NCBI GenBank assembly: GCA_030323885.1
Contig: CM059189.1
Span: 47,871,015 to 47,935,014, forward strand
Reading direction: 5' to 3'
Source: Branchipolynoe longqiensis
Taxonomy: Eukaryota > Annelida > Polychaeta > Phyllodocida > Polynoidae
Length of the DNA: 64,000 nt
Shown here: in pieces, positions 30,922 through 41,875 of the stretch
Layout: every line of letters starts with the position of its first letter
How positions within the stretch are numbered: position 1 is the first letter of the stretch
Translations under genes and position numbers: made by a program
Notes under the pieces: generated by a model
Seen by the model: the letters and a program-made list of their open reading frames with translations, nothing else
Database searches by the model: none
What the model was told of the DNA's origin: nothing

Positions 30922-31170
30922 TTGGTTTTTGGAGTTTTACATCCTGGCAACATCTAAGGTCATATCACGATGGGTAGCGACTTGTGACAGTGTGCACTCA
31001 TGGCGACTTTATAGTGCTGCCCCACTATCCTATTAATGCCGAGTTTTAGGCTAGGAAGCGATAAGCATCAATTTCATAAGTCATTGGTTTGACTCGACTA
31101 GGAACCGAAATTTCGACCTTCCGCACGCAAGGGCCGCGCTCTACCGATTCGGTCATCGCTCCCGGTCGCG
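30922..31170 (-). repeat. S1 SINE with internal deletion
   Basis: From GGAGTTTTACATCCTGGCAA to CCGATTCGGTCATCGCTCCC; the block between GCCCCAC and TATCCTATTAATGCC is missing. Confidence 0.8.
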
Positions 31171-31474
31171 TGTTTTTGCGCTTGTAGTCATGGCGACTGC
31201 ATTGTCACGTCGTGTCGTCTGTTCAGCACATGCGCACTGACAGAGCGTCGGTGAAGCTTAAAAGTGTGTGCATGACCACGGGTAAACACAGTATGCTGGA
31301 GGACATGCCTAGAGGACATAACAATACTCGACTCAAGATCCATGGCCACTCATGCAAGACTACTGGCAGTCATTAACCCTTGATCCTGGGCAACTTGGCG
31401 TGTGGATCTGTGGGAAGTCGATATAAGATCATATAACATATACAGACCAGTGATATAAAATCTGCAAGAAGAGG

Positions 31475-31640
31475 CCTAGACTATATTTAGGTCAGGAAAC
31501 ACTAATTTTTCTTTCGACTGACGGATCCATGGAATAATCTTCCAGACCAAGTGATTGAAACACCGACAGTAGAAGCATTTGAGAGAAGGCTGCATAGACA
31601 GTGGAGAGGACACCCACAATTGTATGTGACTTCAGGTGTC
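31475..31640 (+). pseudogene. LINE RT C-terminal fragment
   Basis: Reads PWNNLPDQVIETPTVEAFER then RLHRQWRGHPQLY, a CR1/Jockey-type C-terminus. Confidence 0.65.
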
Positions 31641-31767
31641 CATACGTGTGCAAAAAAAAAAGGTTATTTTGGCCAATTCGCGAGCTGGCAATAGAGGCCG
31701 AACAGGGCCTAGATCAGACAGTAAGGATTTATAAATTAATCTGTAAGTTATATGGTTACTTGTTGGA

Positions 31768-31806
31768 GTGTTACGTCCTGGCAACATATAAGGTCATATC
31801 AGGACG
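31768..31806 (-). repeat. S1 SINE 3' fragment at the edge of a minisatellite
   Basis: GTTACGTCCTGGCAACATAT and CATATCAGGACGG, directly followed by the first minisatellite unit. Confidence 0.6.
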
Positions 31807-32680
31807 GTTATAAGTTATAAGTGGGGCAATGGGACTGTAAAGACTTCTTAGTTATAAGTTATAAGTGGGGCAATGGGACTGTAAAGACTTCTTAGTTATA
31901 AGTTATAAGTGGGGCAATGGGACTGTAAAGACTTCTTAGTTATAAGTGGGGCAATGGGACTGTAAAGACTTCTTAGTTATAAGTTATAAGTGGGGCAATG
32001 GGACTGTAAAGACTTCTTAGTTATAAGTTATAAGTGGGGCAATGGGACTGTAAAGACTTCTTAGTTATAAGTTATAAGTGGGGCAATGGGACTGTAAAGA
32101 CTTCTTAGTTATAACTTATAAGTGGGGCAATGGGACTGTAAAGACTTCTTAGTTATAACTTATAAGTGGGGCAATGGGACTGTAAAGACTTCTTAGTTAT
32201 AAGTTATAAGTGGGGCAATGGGACTGTAAAGACTTCTTAGTTATAAGTTATAAGTGGGGCAATGGGACTGTAAAGACTTCTTAGTTATAACTTATAAGTG
32301 GGGCAATGGGACTGTAAAGACTTCTTAGTTATAAGTTATAAGTGGGGCAATGGGACGTAAGACTTCTTAGTTATAAGTTATAATGGGGCAATGGGGACTG
32401 TAAAGACTTCTTAGTTTAATTATAGTGGGGCAATGGGACTGTAAGTTTTTTGACGTAAAGACTTCTTAGTTATAACTTATAAGTGGGGCAATGGGACTGT
32501 AAAGACTTCTTAGTTATAACTTATAAGTGGGGCAATGGGACTGTAAAGACTTCTTAGTTATAACTTATAAGTGGGGCAATGGGACTGTAAAGACTTCTTA
32601 GTTATAAGTTATAAGTGGGGCAATGGGACTGTAAAGACTTCTTAGTTATAACTTATAAGTGGGGCAATGGGACTGTTCGC
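31807..32680 (+). repeat. 44-bp minisatellite, 20 copies
   Basis: Unit TTATAAGTTATAAGTGGGGC followed by AATGGGACTGTAAAGACTTCTTAG (shown in two parts). Copies 13-15 are damaged. A G/C variant (TTATAAG versus TTATAAC) alternates between units. It ends about 120 bp upstream of the GPCR start codon. Confidence 0.95.
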
Positions 32681-32799
32681 ACCCGCCATTTCAGAACCTA
32701 TTTGCAGGGTCTAGATATTTATTAGGGCGGAGCAGCAGCATGCAGTGAGTACAACAACCCTTATCTGAGTCCCAAGGGGGCACACACCTTCCCGCACCC

Positions 32800-33094
32800 A
32801 TGGACTGCACCCCTGTCACCCTGGAGGAGGATGGCGCCTCGAGTAACAACTCGGCCTGGTTCCCAATGGACGAGCAGGACGCGCGGCCGGAAGCGGCGAC
32901 GCTCGCGCACCGGAACCACTCAGCCGTGACGAACGTGACATGGGGCGGGGCAGGGGGTGGAGCGGGGGGTGGAGCGGGGATGGGGGAGGCGGAGGGCGCC
33001 TTGTACTCCAGGGTCGTGATGTGCGTCTGCGTGGCCGGCCTGGTGGGGAACATACTCAACATGACGATACTCACACACAGGAGGCTCCGGACAG
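32800..33094 (+). CDS. GPCR (rhodopsin class) first coding exon
   Basis: The ATG at 32800 opens 98 codons plus one base to a donor ACAG/GTAGGT at 33095 (phase 1). N-terminus of about 70 residues without a signal peptide, with sequons at Asn16 (NNS), Asn39 (NHS) and Asn45 (NVT) and a Gly/Ala repeat (residues 49-60). Residues 72-92 form the first membrane helix, CVCVAGLVGNILNMTILTHR, with the class A Gly-Asn pair (Asn84 is position 1.50), then a basic intracellular turn RRLRTG. GLVGNILN-type helices are common in invertebrate FMRFamide/peptide receptors, so a peptide receptor is my guess; ligand and subfamily are not determined. Later exons are not visible to the right. GC-rich versus flanks. 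Confidence 0.78.
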
Positions 33095-33478
33095 GTAGGT
33101 GTCTGATTAGACGGGTTCGTAATGCCAAACTTACAAACTTATCATCTTCTGTTTATATATTTATGCATAATACCTGTTAACAGATTTGGCCTGTCTATGT
33201 ATATGACATGTTATACTTCTAGTGGTCATGCGGCGAGGACTGACTATACCGATACTGACCAAAATTGATCAAGTCTGTTTTTCTATGCATTTAGGGATGG
33301 ACCTTCAACTATTTTGGCCAGAACCCTATTGCATATGTTTGCCGCTCTCTACCAAGAAGAAAGTTTTCCTCACTGGCCACTTCGGTCCTGGGATTTTGAA
33401 GTCTAAATTTGTGTCCTCTAGTCTCCTCTGGTGATATTCCAATTTAATGTATGGAGCCTTTATGGTATATAACACAGA
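33095..33478 (+). other. GPCR intron, start; nothing else recognised
   Basis: Follows the GTAGGT donor. AT-rich, no second receptor exon. Confidence 0.5.
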
Positions 33479-33534
33479 CATCATTGAGATAAATACATTA
33501 TGTTAATCTTTATATAATCTACTTTACTTTGATC

Positions 33535-33837
33535 TCTGTGGCGGAGTGGTTAGAGTGTCTTACTTTTTTCTGGGTCAGACTCCTAATTTGAGGGTCGGCG
33601 GTTCGATTCCCCCGACCCCCACCTCTGCCAATTTGGATTTCCACCGCTGTGTATAACTTACAGCGTCATCAAAGGCCAGTTGCTCTCATACCATGTGTAT
33701 GTGGTGTGGGAGGTTAAAAATCCCTTGGGTCGGTAAAAGTGTAGGCTCAGGCTTTCTATTGACAAACAGGCTAATGGTGAAAACAAGCCTATTCAGGCTT
33801 ATCTATGATCGGAGGTATAAATCTTCAAGAGAGAGAA
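33535..33837 (+). repeat. S4 SINE inside M7
   Basis: Head GTGGCGGAGTGGTTAGAGTG, B box GGTTCGATTCC; ends ATAAATCTTCAAGAGAGAGA. Confidence 0.85.
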
Positions 33838-34074
33838 TTTGAAGAGGCTGTTATTTTTAATGGTTAACGTTGGAAACATCAAAACATGCCGAATTAATGT
33901 TGGCAAGCACGCCAAAACTCTGCCAGCATGGACTTCAGTAGTAACAGATTCTATTAACTTAACTTTTAATGCCTTTCTATGCAACAACAAATGTTCAACA
34001 AATGCACCAACATCTAAGTTGAATATGTAGAATTAAATCTACATAAGTGCGTTGGTCTAGACAAGTTGATGTTT

Positions 34075-34497
34075 TTTTTGTTTGTTTTTTTATTGAGGCT
34101 GTATTTATACTGTCCAAAGCATATAAGCCCGGGTACCCAGTCATGTTTTCAATGCTGGCCAGTTGTAGTGTTGGTGTTATCTTACCACACAGTGGCTGCT
34201 GATAAGGTATTTGTGTGCCTGCATTTCAGTAGCAGATAGATAATTGGTTGGTATGGTTAATAGCTTATGTTAGTTTTTTTGGATTTTCTTGGTATATATG
34301 TATTTATTTTTTCTACTCTTATTACTAGACTAGCCTACTCCTATTTACATATCATAGGCTTGTACGTAGCTGTGTGGTGTGTTATCTGGCTACTTTTGGC
34401 ATGGTTATCTTCCATTGGGCATCCCGCTGGTGGGCTGTGACATATCACATGCCCCTTTGCAGTGCAGCTTAGTGGGGGTTTCCTAGCCTTATTTTGC
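34075..34497 (-). repeat. LINE A 3' UTR fragment
   Basis: TATTGAGGCTGTATTTATAC to GTTTCCTAGCCTTATTTTGC, shared with 57935-58330 and, inverted, 38370-38930. Confidence 0.75.
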
Positions 34498-34689
34498 ATC
34501 GGACTGTGCAGCTTATGTAGATTTAATTAGAGTAAAGTAGATTATAAAGATTAACATAATAATATTTGTCAGACCCTGAGTTTAGACAAGTTGATGTTTT
34601 CATCGGACTACGCAACTTTAGGGTATTTGAGGCTAAACGGGGGCCTTTCACAACTCTCCGGCAATGCAACAGGAGGGGTGTTAAATGGG

Positions 34690-34835
34690 TGATTGACATC
34701 TTACGTCCTAGCAACAGTTGGGCTCATCTCCCGGTAATGTGCACTCATGGCAACTTCATAGTGCTGCGCCATTGGGAGACCGCTACACGACGAAACCATA
34801 TAGCATGGTGCAACATCCCAAATATAGTTCAGTTC
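34690..34835 (-). repeat. S1 SINE fragment
   Basis: CTTACGTCCTAGCAACAG and TGCACTCATGGCAACTTCAT; rest missing. 34836-35140 shows nothing recognisable. Confidence 0.6.
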
Positions 34836-35139
34836 TAACCACAGAAATAATTAAAGTTTTCACTACATCTTCAAATTGAATCGTTTAAATTTTGATTTTA
34901 AACATTAATGAAAATACCAATCAAGATTGTTGATATCTCCCCCTCATTTATTCCGCGGATGATTATTGCACTTGTCCATTGCCATCTCCACAGACAGATA
35001 TTGCTGATAACATTGATAACTTTCATGCAGTTATCTCTACACTTATCGATTCTTCGTTGGAAAATGTAATCTTCTGATCTCACAAAGTGACGGTGTGAAA
35101 CTGAGTATCCACACTAATCCTAGCGCATGGTAGGTATCG

Positions 35140-35275
35140 AAGCTGAGAGACATTAAGACTCACTCATGGACGCAACTCTCACAGCAGAGACCGAAATGGA
35201 GAGCAGCAGTCAAGTAATGAAAGCAGTCTTTGTCGCATCGCAACCGACAGCATGATGACGAGGATGATGATGGGT
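35140..35275 (+). repeat. 3' end of the zinc-finger-tailed LINE
   Basis: GAGAGACATTAAGACTCACT and GCATCGCAACCGACAGCATG, inverted relative to 37260-37390. Confidence 0.6.
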
Positions 35276-35747
35276 AGGTGTGTAGCACAATGTTGCCAAT
35301 GTGCCACCTACCACAAGCAGTATTAAGCCTAGCCACTAACGGCTAAGATGACAAGGCAACTACCAAATTGAGACACTTGCTGTTAAGCAATGAAAATAAG
35401 CCGCAATGCAACTTACTCATTATGGACTGGGTAAGTAAGCCATCACAAACAAACAAAAACAAAAAACGAAATTATTGCTGAAAGGTTATGCGTAGCTGCG
35501 AACTGTTGTTTGTAATAAGTTCTATCTCATTATAATCAGGGTGTATGTTAGATTACATTCAAGTACTTATATCTGTAGACTGCTATCTACTTCTGAAACC
35601 ACTTATAGGGCTCATTATATGAACCTATCACACAATAAAACAATATTGTACTCACGTGGTTTAATCCAAACTAAAGTTGATACAAGCATAAGTCACACAG
35701 GTCTGGACTGGCTGGTGGTGGTGGGGAGAGAGCTCATCTGACATACA

Positions 35748-35783
35748 CCTCTATTTATAGAGGTCCTCTATTTATAGAGGTCC
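35748..35783. promoter_or_regulatory. Tandem MEF2-like palindromes
   Basis: CCTCTATTTATAGAGG occurs twice back to back. Each holds CTATTTATAG, a consensus MEF2 site, as a perfect palindrome. The rest of 35276-36029 is unassigned. Confidence 0.35.
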
Positions 35784-36029
35784 TTGGGCTTGTGACCTAG
35801 CTTGATTGAATGTGGCACCGATTTGTTTACAGAGTAATATATATAAGGTAGCTATCACATAAGAACTCCTTTTCTGTGCAAAAGCAACTTTATTAGATTA
35901 CAACCACTTTGATAATATGTCCAGATCAGAACTAGCTCTCCTCCTCTTTCGCGTGTCCACGATTTTCATGTTCAGCATATTAATTAGTGCAGACGATTAT
36001 AAACATCGAATAATGTTGTCATTATTATT

Positions 36030-36466
36030 TCAGTTGTAAGACTCCATTGTATATCTTCTTCCTTCCTTCTTGGTTGTCCATCGGTAGCAACGACAACAGC
36101 AACTCATCATTTGTTGTGAACTCGGTGATGACTGATGAGTCCAATTTGTGCTCGGAATGTGTGGTGGCACATTGGACATGTGTGTGTAGCTGCTGTCAGA
36201 GAATCTGGTAGATGAAGTAGACAATGTTTTCTCTGCTGATGCTTTTGTTTAGCTTGAGATATATGATCAGTTTCAAACTGTGTTGTGCCTTTGTGAATAG
36301 AAGCACGCCATGAACACCTATCCTTGGCCACTATTTCCCAGGTTGTAGTGTTTAAATTACATTTCTTCAGGTTGTATTTGAAGCAGTCCTTGAACCTTTT
36401 CTTCAGCCCACCTTCATTCCTAGATCCCTTTACAAGTTCACAGTAGAAGCTTAACCTGCCCTGCAA
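36030..36466 (-). pseudogene. LINE ORF2 C-terminus with C2H2 zinc finger
   Basis: Reads GGLKKRFKDCFKYNLKKCNL, WEIVAKDRCSWRASIHKGTT and a final finger TCPMCHHTFRAQIGLISHHR (Cys-x2-Cys-x12-His-x3-His). This terminal block is typical of a common LINE whose polyprotein ends in a single finger. Only the C-terminus is present, and the frame is open over it. Confidence 0.78.
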
Positions 36467-36599
36467 CCTATTTCTACTTGTTCCAATTCTCTCTCTCTCG
36501 AAATAGATGTAGGAGTGAGCAAAATATGTTTTAAAATAATTATATCTTACAACCCTATATACTTGTAGAATCTAATGCTCGGATCTGTGACTGTTTACG

Positions 36600-36935
36600 T
36601 AGGCTATGAGGAAAACAATACAGACAAAGAGAAAGGAAGAGAGTAAAGTATATGAGAGAGAGTCCAGCCCTCTGGTTTATTGTTATATAGTTACATGGGT
36701 TCATTGTAGAGTATCATACCACCTCCTTCCCCCAATGGGAATCGAGCATTCCTGGCCCTACCAATTGGGATCCAGCATTCCTGATCTCCATGGATACCAG
36801 TGGTCTGCCCACCACCAGTGGCTGTATCGCCTATCGCCACCACCAACCTTGACCTTTTGAGTGTGGTAACCCCTACCCCAGCAGAGGGGGTAGGCCCTAA
36901 GTGCAATCACAGCCAGACCTGCCAGCACCACTATG
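36600..36935. repeat. Unclassified repeat R7
   Basis: ACCAGTGGTCTGCCCACCAC, GTAGAGTATCA and CCTTGACC-TTTTGAGTGTGG are shared with 49730-50028 in the same orientation. 36936-37258 holds mixed sequence with poly-C and poly-T runs. Confidence 0.6.
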
Positions 36936-37258
36936 TTTATTTACATCCCACTCAGGCACCACCAACCCATATATGTGATGTATAATGCATTATGCGAGTA
37001 TAAATGCAAGGGTAACATGTACATCCTATCTTTCCTCGTGCGCATTGCTGGAGCACCCCCCCCCCTCCCAGCTGTCGGGTATTGCCGGGCGGGTGCCCCC
37101 TCGCATCACACTCTGGAGGAATTCTTTTTTTTTTTTTTTTAGTGCTAGGGCTATTAATCCCTGAGCCAGTTATTACAAACAAACCAAACTTACTTTCTCT
37201 CCTATGTTCTTATGTGTACAGAGAATCAGTAGGTCCATTATATATTAAGAGTTGGTCA

Positions 37259-38345
37259 TCATCATCATGCTGTCGGTCGCAATGCCACAAAGACTGCTTT
37301 CATTTCTTAACTGCCGCTCTCTATTTATCTCTCTGCTGTGAGAGTGATGTCCATGAGTCAGTCCTAATGTCTCTCAGCTTCAGGTTTCTCTTGATAGTAT
37401 CCTTGAACCGGAGATGAAGGCGTGCTCTCTTTCTCTGACCAAAAGACAATTGAAAATAGAGGATCTGCTTTGGTAGCCTGTCTGTTGACATCCTCATCAC
37501 ATGTCCAGTCCACCGGAGGTTCCTTCTGATCCGAAGATCTTCCATAAAGGACAGCCCTGTCCGATCAAGTATTTCCCTGTTTGTCACTTTGTCCTTCCAC
37601 GTTATCTTCAAGATCGAACACAGATGTTGCATCATGAAGGCTTGCAGCCTTTTCACCTGTGTGTCTGTACACTGTCCAGGCTTTGGCTCCATATAGTAGG
37701 TTGGATAGCACGATTGCGCAGTAGATCTTCCCTTTCAACCATGTAGACACAAGGTGGTTGTGCCAGAGTCTCTGGCGTAGTCGACAGAAAGATGCACTAG
37801 CCCTAGCCATCCTCCTCTGTATCTCAGCATCAATGTGTCCATCACTTGATCTAGTGCTTCCGAGGTAGGCGAATTCCGGGGCAGAGTTCAGTTTGTTTCC
37901 ATCAACCATGATATCCTCCTCTCGTGTTCTAGTAGAGTTGGGTTGGTACAGCACCTCCATCTTCTTGATGGTAATCTTCAGGCCAAACTTGTTTGAGTAT
38001 TGGAGAAAGTGTCCCGTATTCTCTGGATCTCTGCAGCAGAGTGGGAAACCAGTGCACAGTCATCTGCGAATAGCATCTCTTTAACCAGTATCTGGGTAGT
38101 CTTGGTCTTTGCATTGCCGATGGGAAGATGGAGAAGAGCGTGGGGGCCAGCACACCACCTTGCTTGACACCATTTGTAACACCGAACGTTTCTGAGACTT
38201 CCCCTCCAGCACTAACATTTGCCATCATTCCTATATGTAGAGCCTCGATCATAGTTCTTAACTTCTCCGGGCATCCATACTTTCTTAGTAGTTGCCCTAG
38301 CCCAGTCCTCCCGACTGTATTGAACGCCTTCGTGGAAGTGAAAGA
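37259..38345 (-). pseudogene. LINE reverse transcriptase fragment (zinc-finger-tailed type)
   Basis: The minus strand, in three frames, gives RT fingers and palm KAFNTVGRTGLGQLLRKYGC and GVTNGVKQGGVLAPTLFSIF (38130-38345), the thumb region LNSAPEFAYLGSTRSSDGHI (37700-37960) and RLRQRLWHNHLVSTWLKGKI, then ITWKDKVTNREILDRTGLS and the connection RRNLRWTGHVMRMSTDRLPK (37321-37692). Same LINE type as 36030-36466. Frameshifts near 37693-37700 and 37960-38130; 5' part absent. Confidence 0.82.
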
Positions 38346-38930
38346 AAGACAAATCCCTGACCTAAAGACATACAAAAAATATCTGTGCAAAATAAAAACT
38401 GGGAACCCCAACTGAACTACACCACAAGGAGGCAGGTGATATGTCATGCCCCACCAATTGGACAGCCCAGGGCGGGAAAACAGGAAATATAAAAGCCAGA
38501 TAACATGTCCAACAACAATATAAATCAAATCCAAACAAACATAACTCAACCACCTATTACGTACAGGCCTATGGACATGTAAATAAAATAGGCTAGTATA
38601 GAATTAAGTAGAAAAAGGTGGAAAACTCTTCCCAAGAAAACCCCAAAACACAAACGTAGAACCTTAAGGAAACAACTAACATAGTAATAAGAATAGAACA
38701 AAAATACAATGCCAAGAGGGTCCAAAAAAAACTAACATAGGGTACTAACCATACCAACAGACTATCTATCTGCTACTGAAATGCAGACAATCAAATAACT
38801 TATCAGCAGCTACTGTTTGGTAAGACAACACCAACACTACAGCTGGCCACCATTGAAAACAAGCCTGGGTACCCGGGCTTACATGCTATGGACAGTATAA
38901 ATACAGCCTCAATTAAAAAAGATTATTTTA
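38346..38930 (+). repeat. LINE A 3' end, plus orientation
   Basis: Starts with the last codons (VKERQIPDLKTYKKYLCKIK), then the 3' UTR to AAATACAGCCTCAATTAAAA. Inverted relative to 34075-34497 and 57935-58770. Confidence 0.75.
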
Positions 38931-39118
38931 AAAAATTATCCTGACACTGAGCAACAAGTCCTTGCCCTATCCTGATAATGCCGAGCACCTGGCTATAAAG
39001 CTACAAGAATCAATTTTTAAGTCATTAGGTTGACTCTACCATGGTTCAAACCCATGGGTTCGAACCCCACGACCTACCAAAATGGGAGACGGACACTCAA
39101 CTCATTCAGCCATCCAGC
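38931..39118 (-). repeat. S1 SINE, head half only
   Basis: From ATTATCCTGACACTGAGC to CATTCAGCCATCCAGCC, with GGTTCGAACCCCACGACCTA inside. Confidence 0.7.
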
Positions 39119-39239
39119 CTTGTATATTGCTTAGAAAGTTGCGGGCGCAAGTGACAGTGGAACACCGGAAGTTAAGGTCGGGTGGTGGCGCCACCAGTCC
39201 CCGTATGAGTAAGGAGCAAATACAGGAAGAGTGTCCATT

Positions 39240-39500
39240 GGCTAATAATATAATATAACAATAACATAATATAATAATATATAGAATAATCCCTTCCGTG
39301 GCTATATACGCGCATACTCGCATACTGTTTACACATGTACAAGCACTATGCGAGTATATATCATTATATATATGTAACTTATATATGAGCATCATACTTG
39401 ACGGCTTGGTATATATGGTACATATATATACATATATATACACGTAACCTATAAATAAGCATCAAACTTGACGGCTTGGTATATATATATTCGATTCGGC
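39240..39500. repeat. AT-rich region with a local duplication
   Basis: GCATCATACTTGACGGCTTG and GCATCAAACTTGACGGCTTG lie about 75 bp apart among TA-rich runs. Confidence 0.6.
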
Positions 39501-39549
39501 TCCATATGATAAGGTTCCACGGGGATGGTACATCAAAGCTCACGTAGAA

Positions 39550-40525
39550 CCGGTACGGGATGAGGGTGGGGGTGAGGGGTGAGGTGAGGGTGGGGGTAGA
39601 AGTAGGGTAGGGTGTGAGAGTGTGAGGGGAGTGCGGGTTGAGGGGGTGAGGGTAGGGAGGTGATGGTGAGGGTGAGCGTTAGTGGGGGTGAGCGTGAGGG
39701 TGAGGCTAGGGGTGGGAGGGTGAGGGTGAGGGGTGAGGTTGAGGGGGGTGAGAGGGTGGGGGAGGGTGAGGGTGAGGGGTGAGGGTGAGGGGAGGTGTGA
39801 GGGAGAGGGTGAGGGTGAGGGTGGAGGTGAGTGGAGGGTGGGGTCCGTGTGATGGGGGGGCGAGGCTAGGGTGAGGGTGAGGATAGGGTGAGGGTAAGGG
39901 TGAGGGTAGGGGTCAAGGTCTGGTAGTGTGGGGGTGAGGGTGAGGGTGGGCCGGGATGAGGGTGAGGGTGAGGGTGGGGGTGAGGGTGAGGGTGGAGGTG
40001 AGGGTGGGGGTGAGGGTGGGGGTGAGAGTAGGGGTGGGGGTGGGGGTGAGGTGGGGGTGGGGGTGAGGGTGGGGGTGAGGGTGGGGTGAGGATGGGGGTG
40101 ACGATAGGGAGTTGGGTGAGGGTGGTTGTGAGGGTGAGGTGGAGGGTGGGGGTGAGGGTGGGGGGTGAGGGTGGGGGTGAGGGTGGGGGTGAGAGTGAGG
40201 GTGAGGGTTGTTGTTGTTGTTGAAGATTTATACTGCCTATCATGGATAAGCCTGAATAGGCTTGTTTTCACCATTAGACAGTTTGTCGATAGAAAGCCCG
40301 AGCCTACACTTTTACCGACCCAAGGGATTTTTAACCTCCCACACCACATAGACATGGTATGAGAGCAACTGGCCTTTGATGACGCTGTAAGTTATACACA
40401 GCGGTGGAAATCCAAATTGGCAGAGGTGGGGGCACGGGGAATCGAACCACCGACCTTCAGATTAGGAGTCTGACCTAGAAAAAAGTCAGACACTCTAACC
40501 ACTCCGCCACAGAGAACACCACAGG

Positions 40526-40570
<45 letters not shown>

Positions 40571-40741
40571 AGAATGAGGGTGAGGGTGATGGTGAGGGGG
40601 AGGGTGGGGGTGAGGGTGGGGGTGAGGGTGAGGGTGAGGGTGAGGTGAGGGAGAGGGTGAGGGTGGGGATGAGGGTGGGGGCGAGGGCGAGGGCGAGGGT
40701 GAGGGTGAGGGTGAGTGGGTGAGGGTAGGGTGAGGGTGGGG

Positions 40742-40774
<33 letters not shown>

Positions 40775-40818
40775 GGGGTGAGGGTGAGGATGGGGGTGAG
40801 GGTGAGGGTGAGGGTGTG
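39550..40818 (+). repeat. GGGTGA-type G-rich array interrupted by an S4 SINE
   Basis: Degenerate GGGTGAGGGTGAGG at 39550-40210 and 40526-40818. Many runs of three or more G, so quadruplex formation on the plus strand is likely. Frames across it (SPSPSP, HPHPHP) are repeat translations. Confidence 0.93.
40222..40520 (-). repeat. S4 SINE inside the G-rich array
   Basis: Starts TTGAAGATTTATACTGCC, contains GGGAATCGAACCACCGACC (B box inverted) and ends CACTCTAACCACTCCGCCAC. Confidence 0.88.
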
Positions 40819-40827
40819 CGGGGTGCA

Positions 40828-41175
40828 TGTTTGTTTGTTTGTTGTTGCTTTACGTCCTAGCAACATCTAAGGTCATATCAGGACGGGTACCGACTTGTGA
40901 CAGTGCGCACTCATGGCGACTTTATAGTGCTGTCCCACTGGGAAACCAGGCCGCCGGCACCATGACCTGGTATCCCACTCAGTCACATTATCCTGACACT
41001 GAGCACACCAGTCCTTGCCCTATCCTAATAATGCCGAGCGCCTGGCTAGGAAGCGACAAGTATCAATTTTAAAGTCATTGGTTTGACTCGACCGGGACTC
41101 GAACCCACGACCCCACGATCTACCAGCAGGGGAGACGGACACTCTAACTCATTCGGCCATCCCGTCTGGTCCACG
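40828..41175 (-). repeat. S1 SINE, near full length, good B box
   Basis: Well preserved. The B box GGTTCGAGTCC (41095-41105, minus strand) matches the Pol III consensus. 41176-41447 is unassigned. Confidence 0.88.
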
Positions 41176-41447
41176 GGGTGCATGCACAGCACACTCTGGG
41201 TAAATGTCGATATCATACATTGTATATTTAAGGTTAGTGGTGTCTTCTTATCGATGATGTGAATCAGATTTCCTTCTCGATTGTCGATAATACCACTTCG
41301 GATGGAAGTGATGGGGCCTGGTGATGGATGCTCCCACAGTCCCCGAGTACTGCGCCTGCTCAACGAACTGACAAATCAGCTAGGCTTTTCGCAAAGTGAA
41401 ATAACAGTTGTGGCCCATGTGTGAGTCTCATCGACTCGTGACTGTAC

Positions 41448-41790
41448 TTAAAGGCGCATAATCCGATGGTTTTGAGTTTCTCACATTTTCTGAGATAAAC
41501 ATGTTAGGTTTGTCATTATAATCTACCTTACTTTAGTTTGAAATAACATGGATCATAAATGGCATATTTTGAGATATTTGAAGTGCAAATGTGCTAAATT
41601 AATGTTGGCAAGCACGCCAAAACTACACCGTAGACTTCTGCAGGTTCTATTAAATTGACTCAGTATTCCCTTCTATGCGGTGACAAATGTTTAATAAGTA
41701 CACCTGTGTTCTAAGTTAGATATGCAGAATAAATCTAGATAATTGTTTTGGTTTTGAAAATTTGATGCTCTCATCGGAGTATGCAACCCT
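41448..41790 (+). mobile_element. MITE, TTAAAGTTGCAT family (M8)
   Basis: TTAAAGGCGCATAATCCGAT to CATCGGAGTATGCAACC, with the family interior. Confidence 0.8.
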
Positions 41791-41875
41791 AACAACTTCA
41801 ATAAATGAAACAGTACATACTAGTATTTACTAATGCTGAGACCCAAACAAGTAATGTATTAGTTGTTAGGCACAT

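Larger units (their letters stand above)
33479..34621 (+). mobile_element. MITE (M7) interrupted by an S4 SINE and a LINE 3' end
   Basis: M7 interior starts GAGATAAATACATTATGTTA, breaks at 33534 for the SINE (bordered by TTGA), resumes GAAGAGGCTGTTATTTTTAA, breaks again near 34070 for the LINE A 3' end, and finishes CATCGGACTGTGCAGCTT at 34498-34515. A second MITE end piece lies at 34530-34621. Confidence 0.75.

Noticed and set aside
26143..31170. CRISPR-like array (regular repeats near 26.2 kb)
   Set aside because: Spacers are C and CA runs, not unique sequence, and the DNA is eukaryotic.
39540..40866. Proline/histidine/serine-rich minus-strand frames over 270 codons
   Set aside because: Translation of the GGGTGA array; its tail is the S4 SINE.
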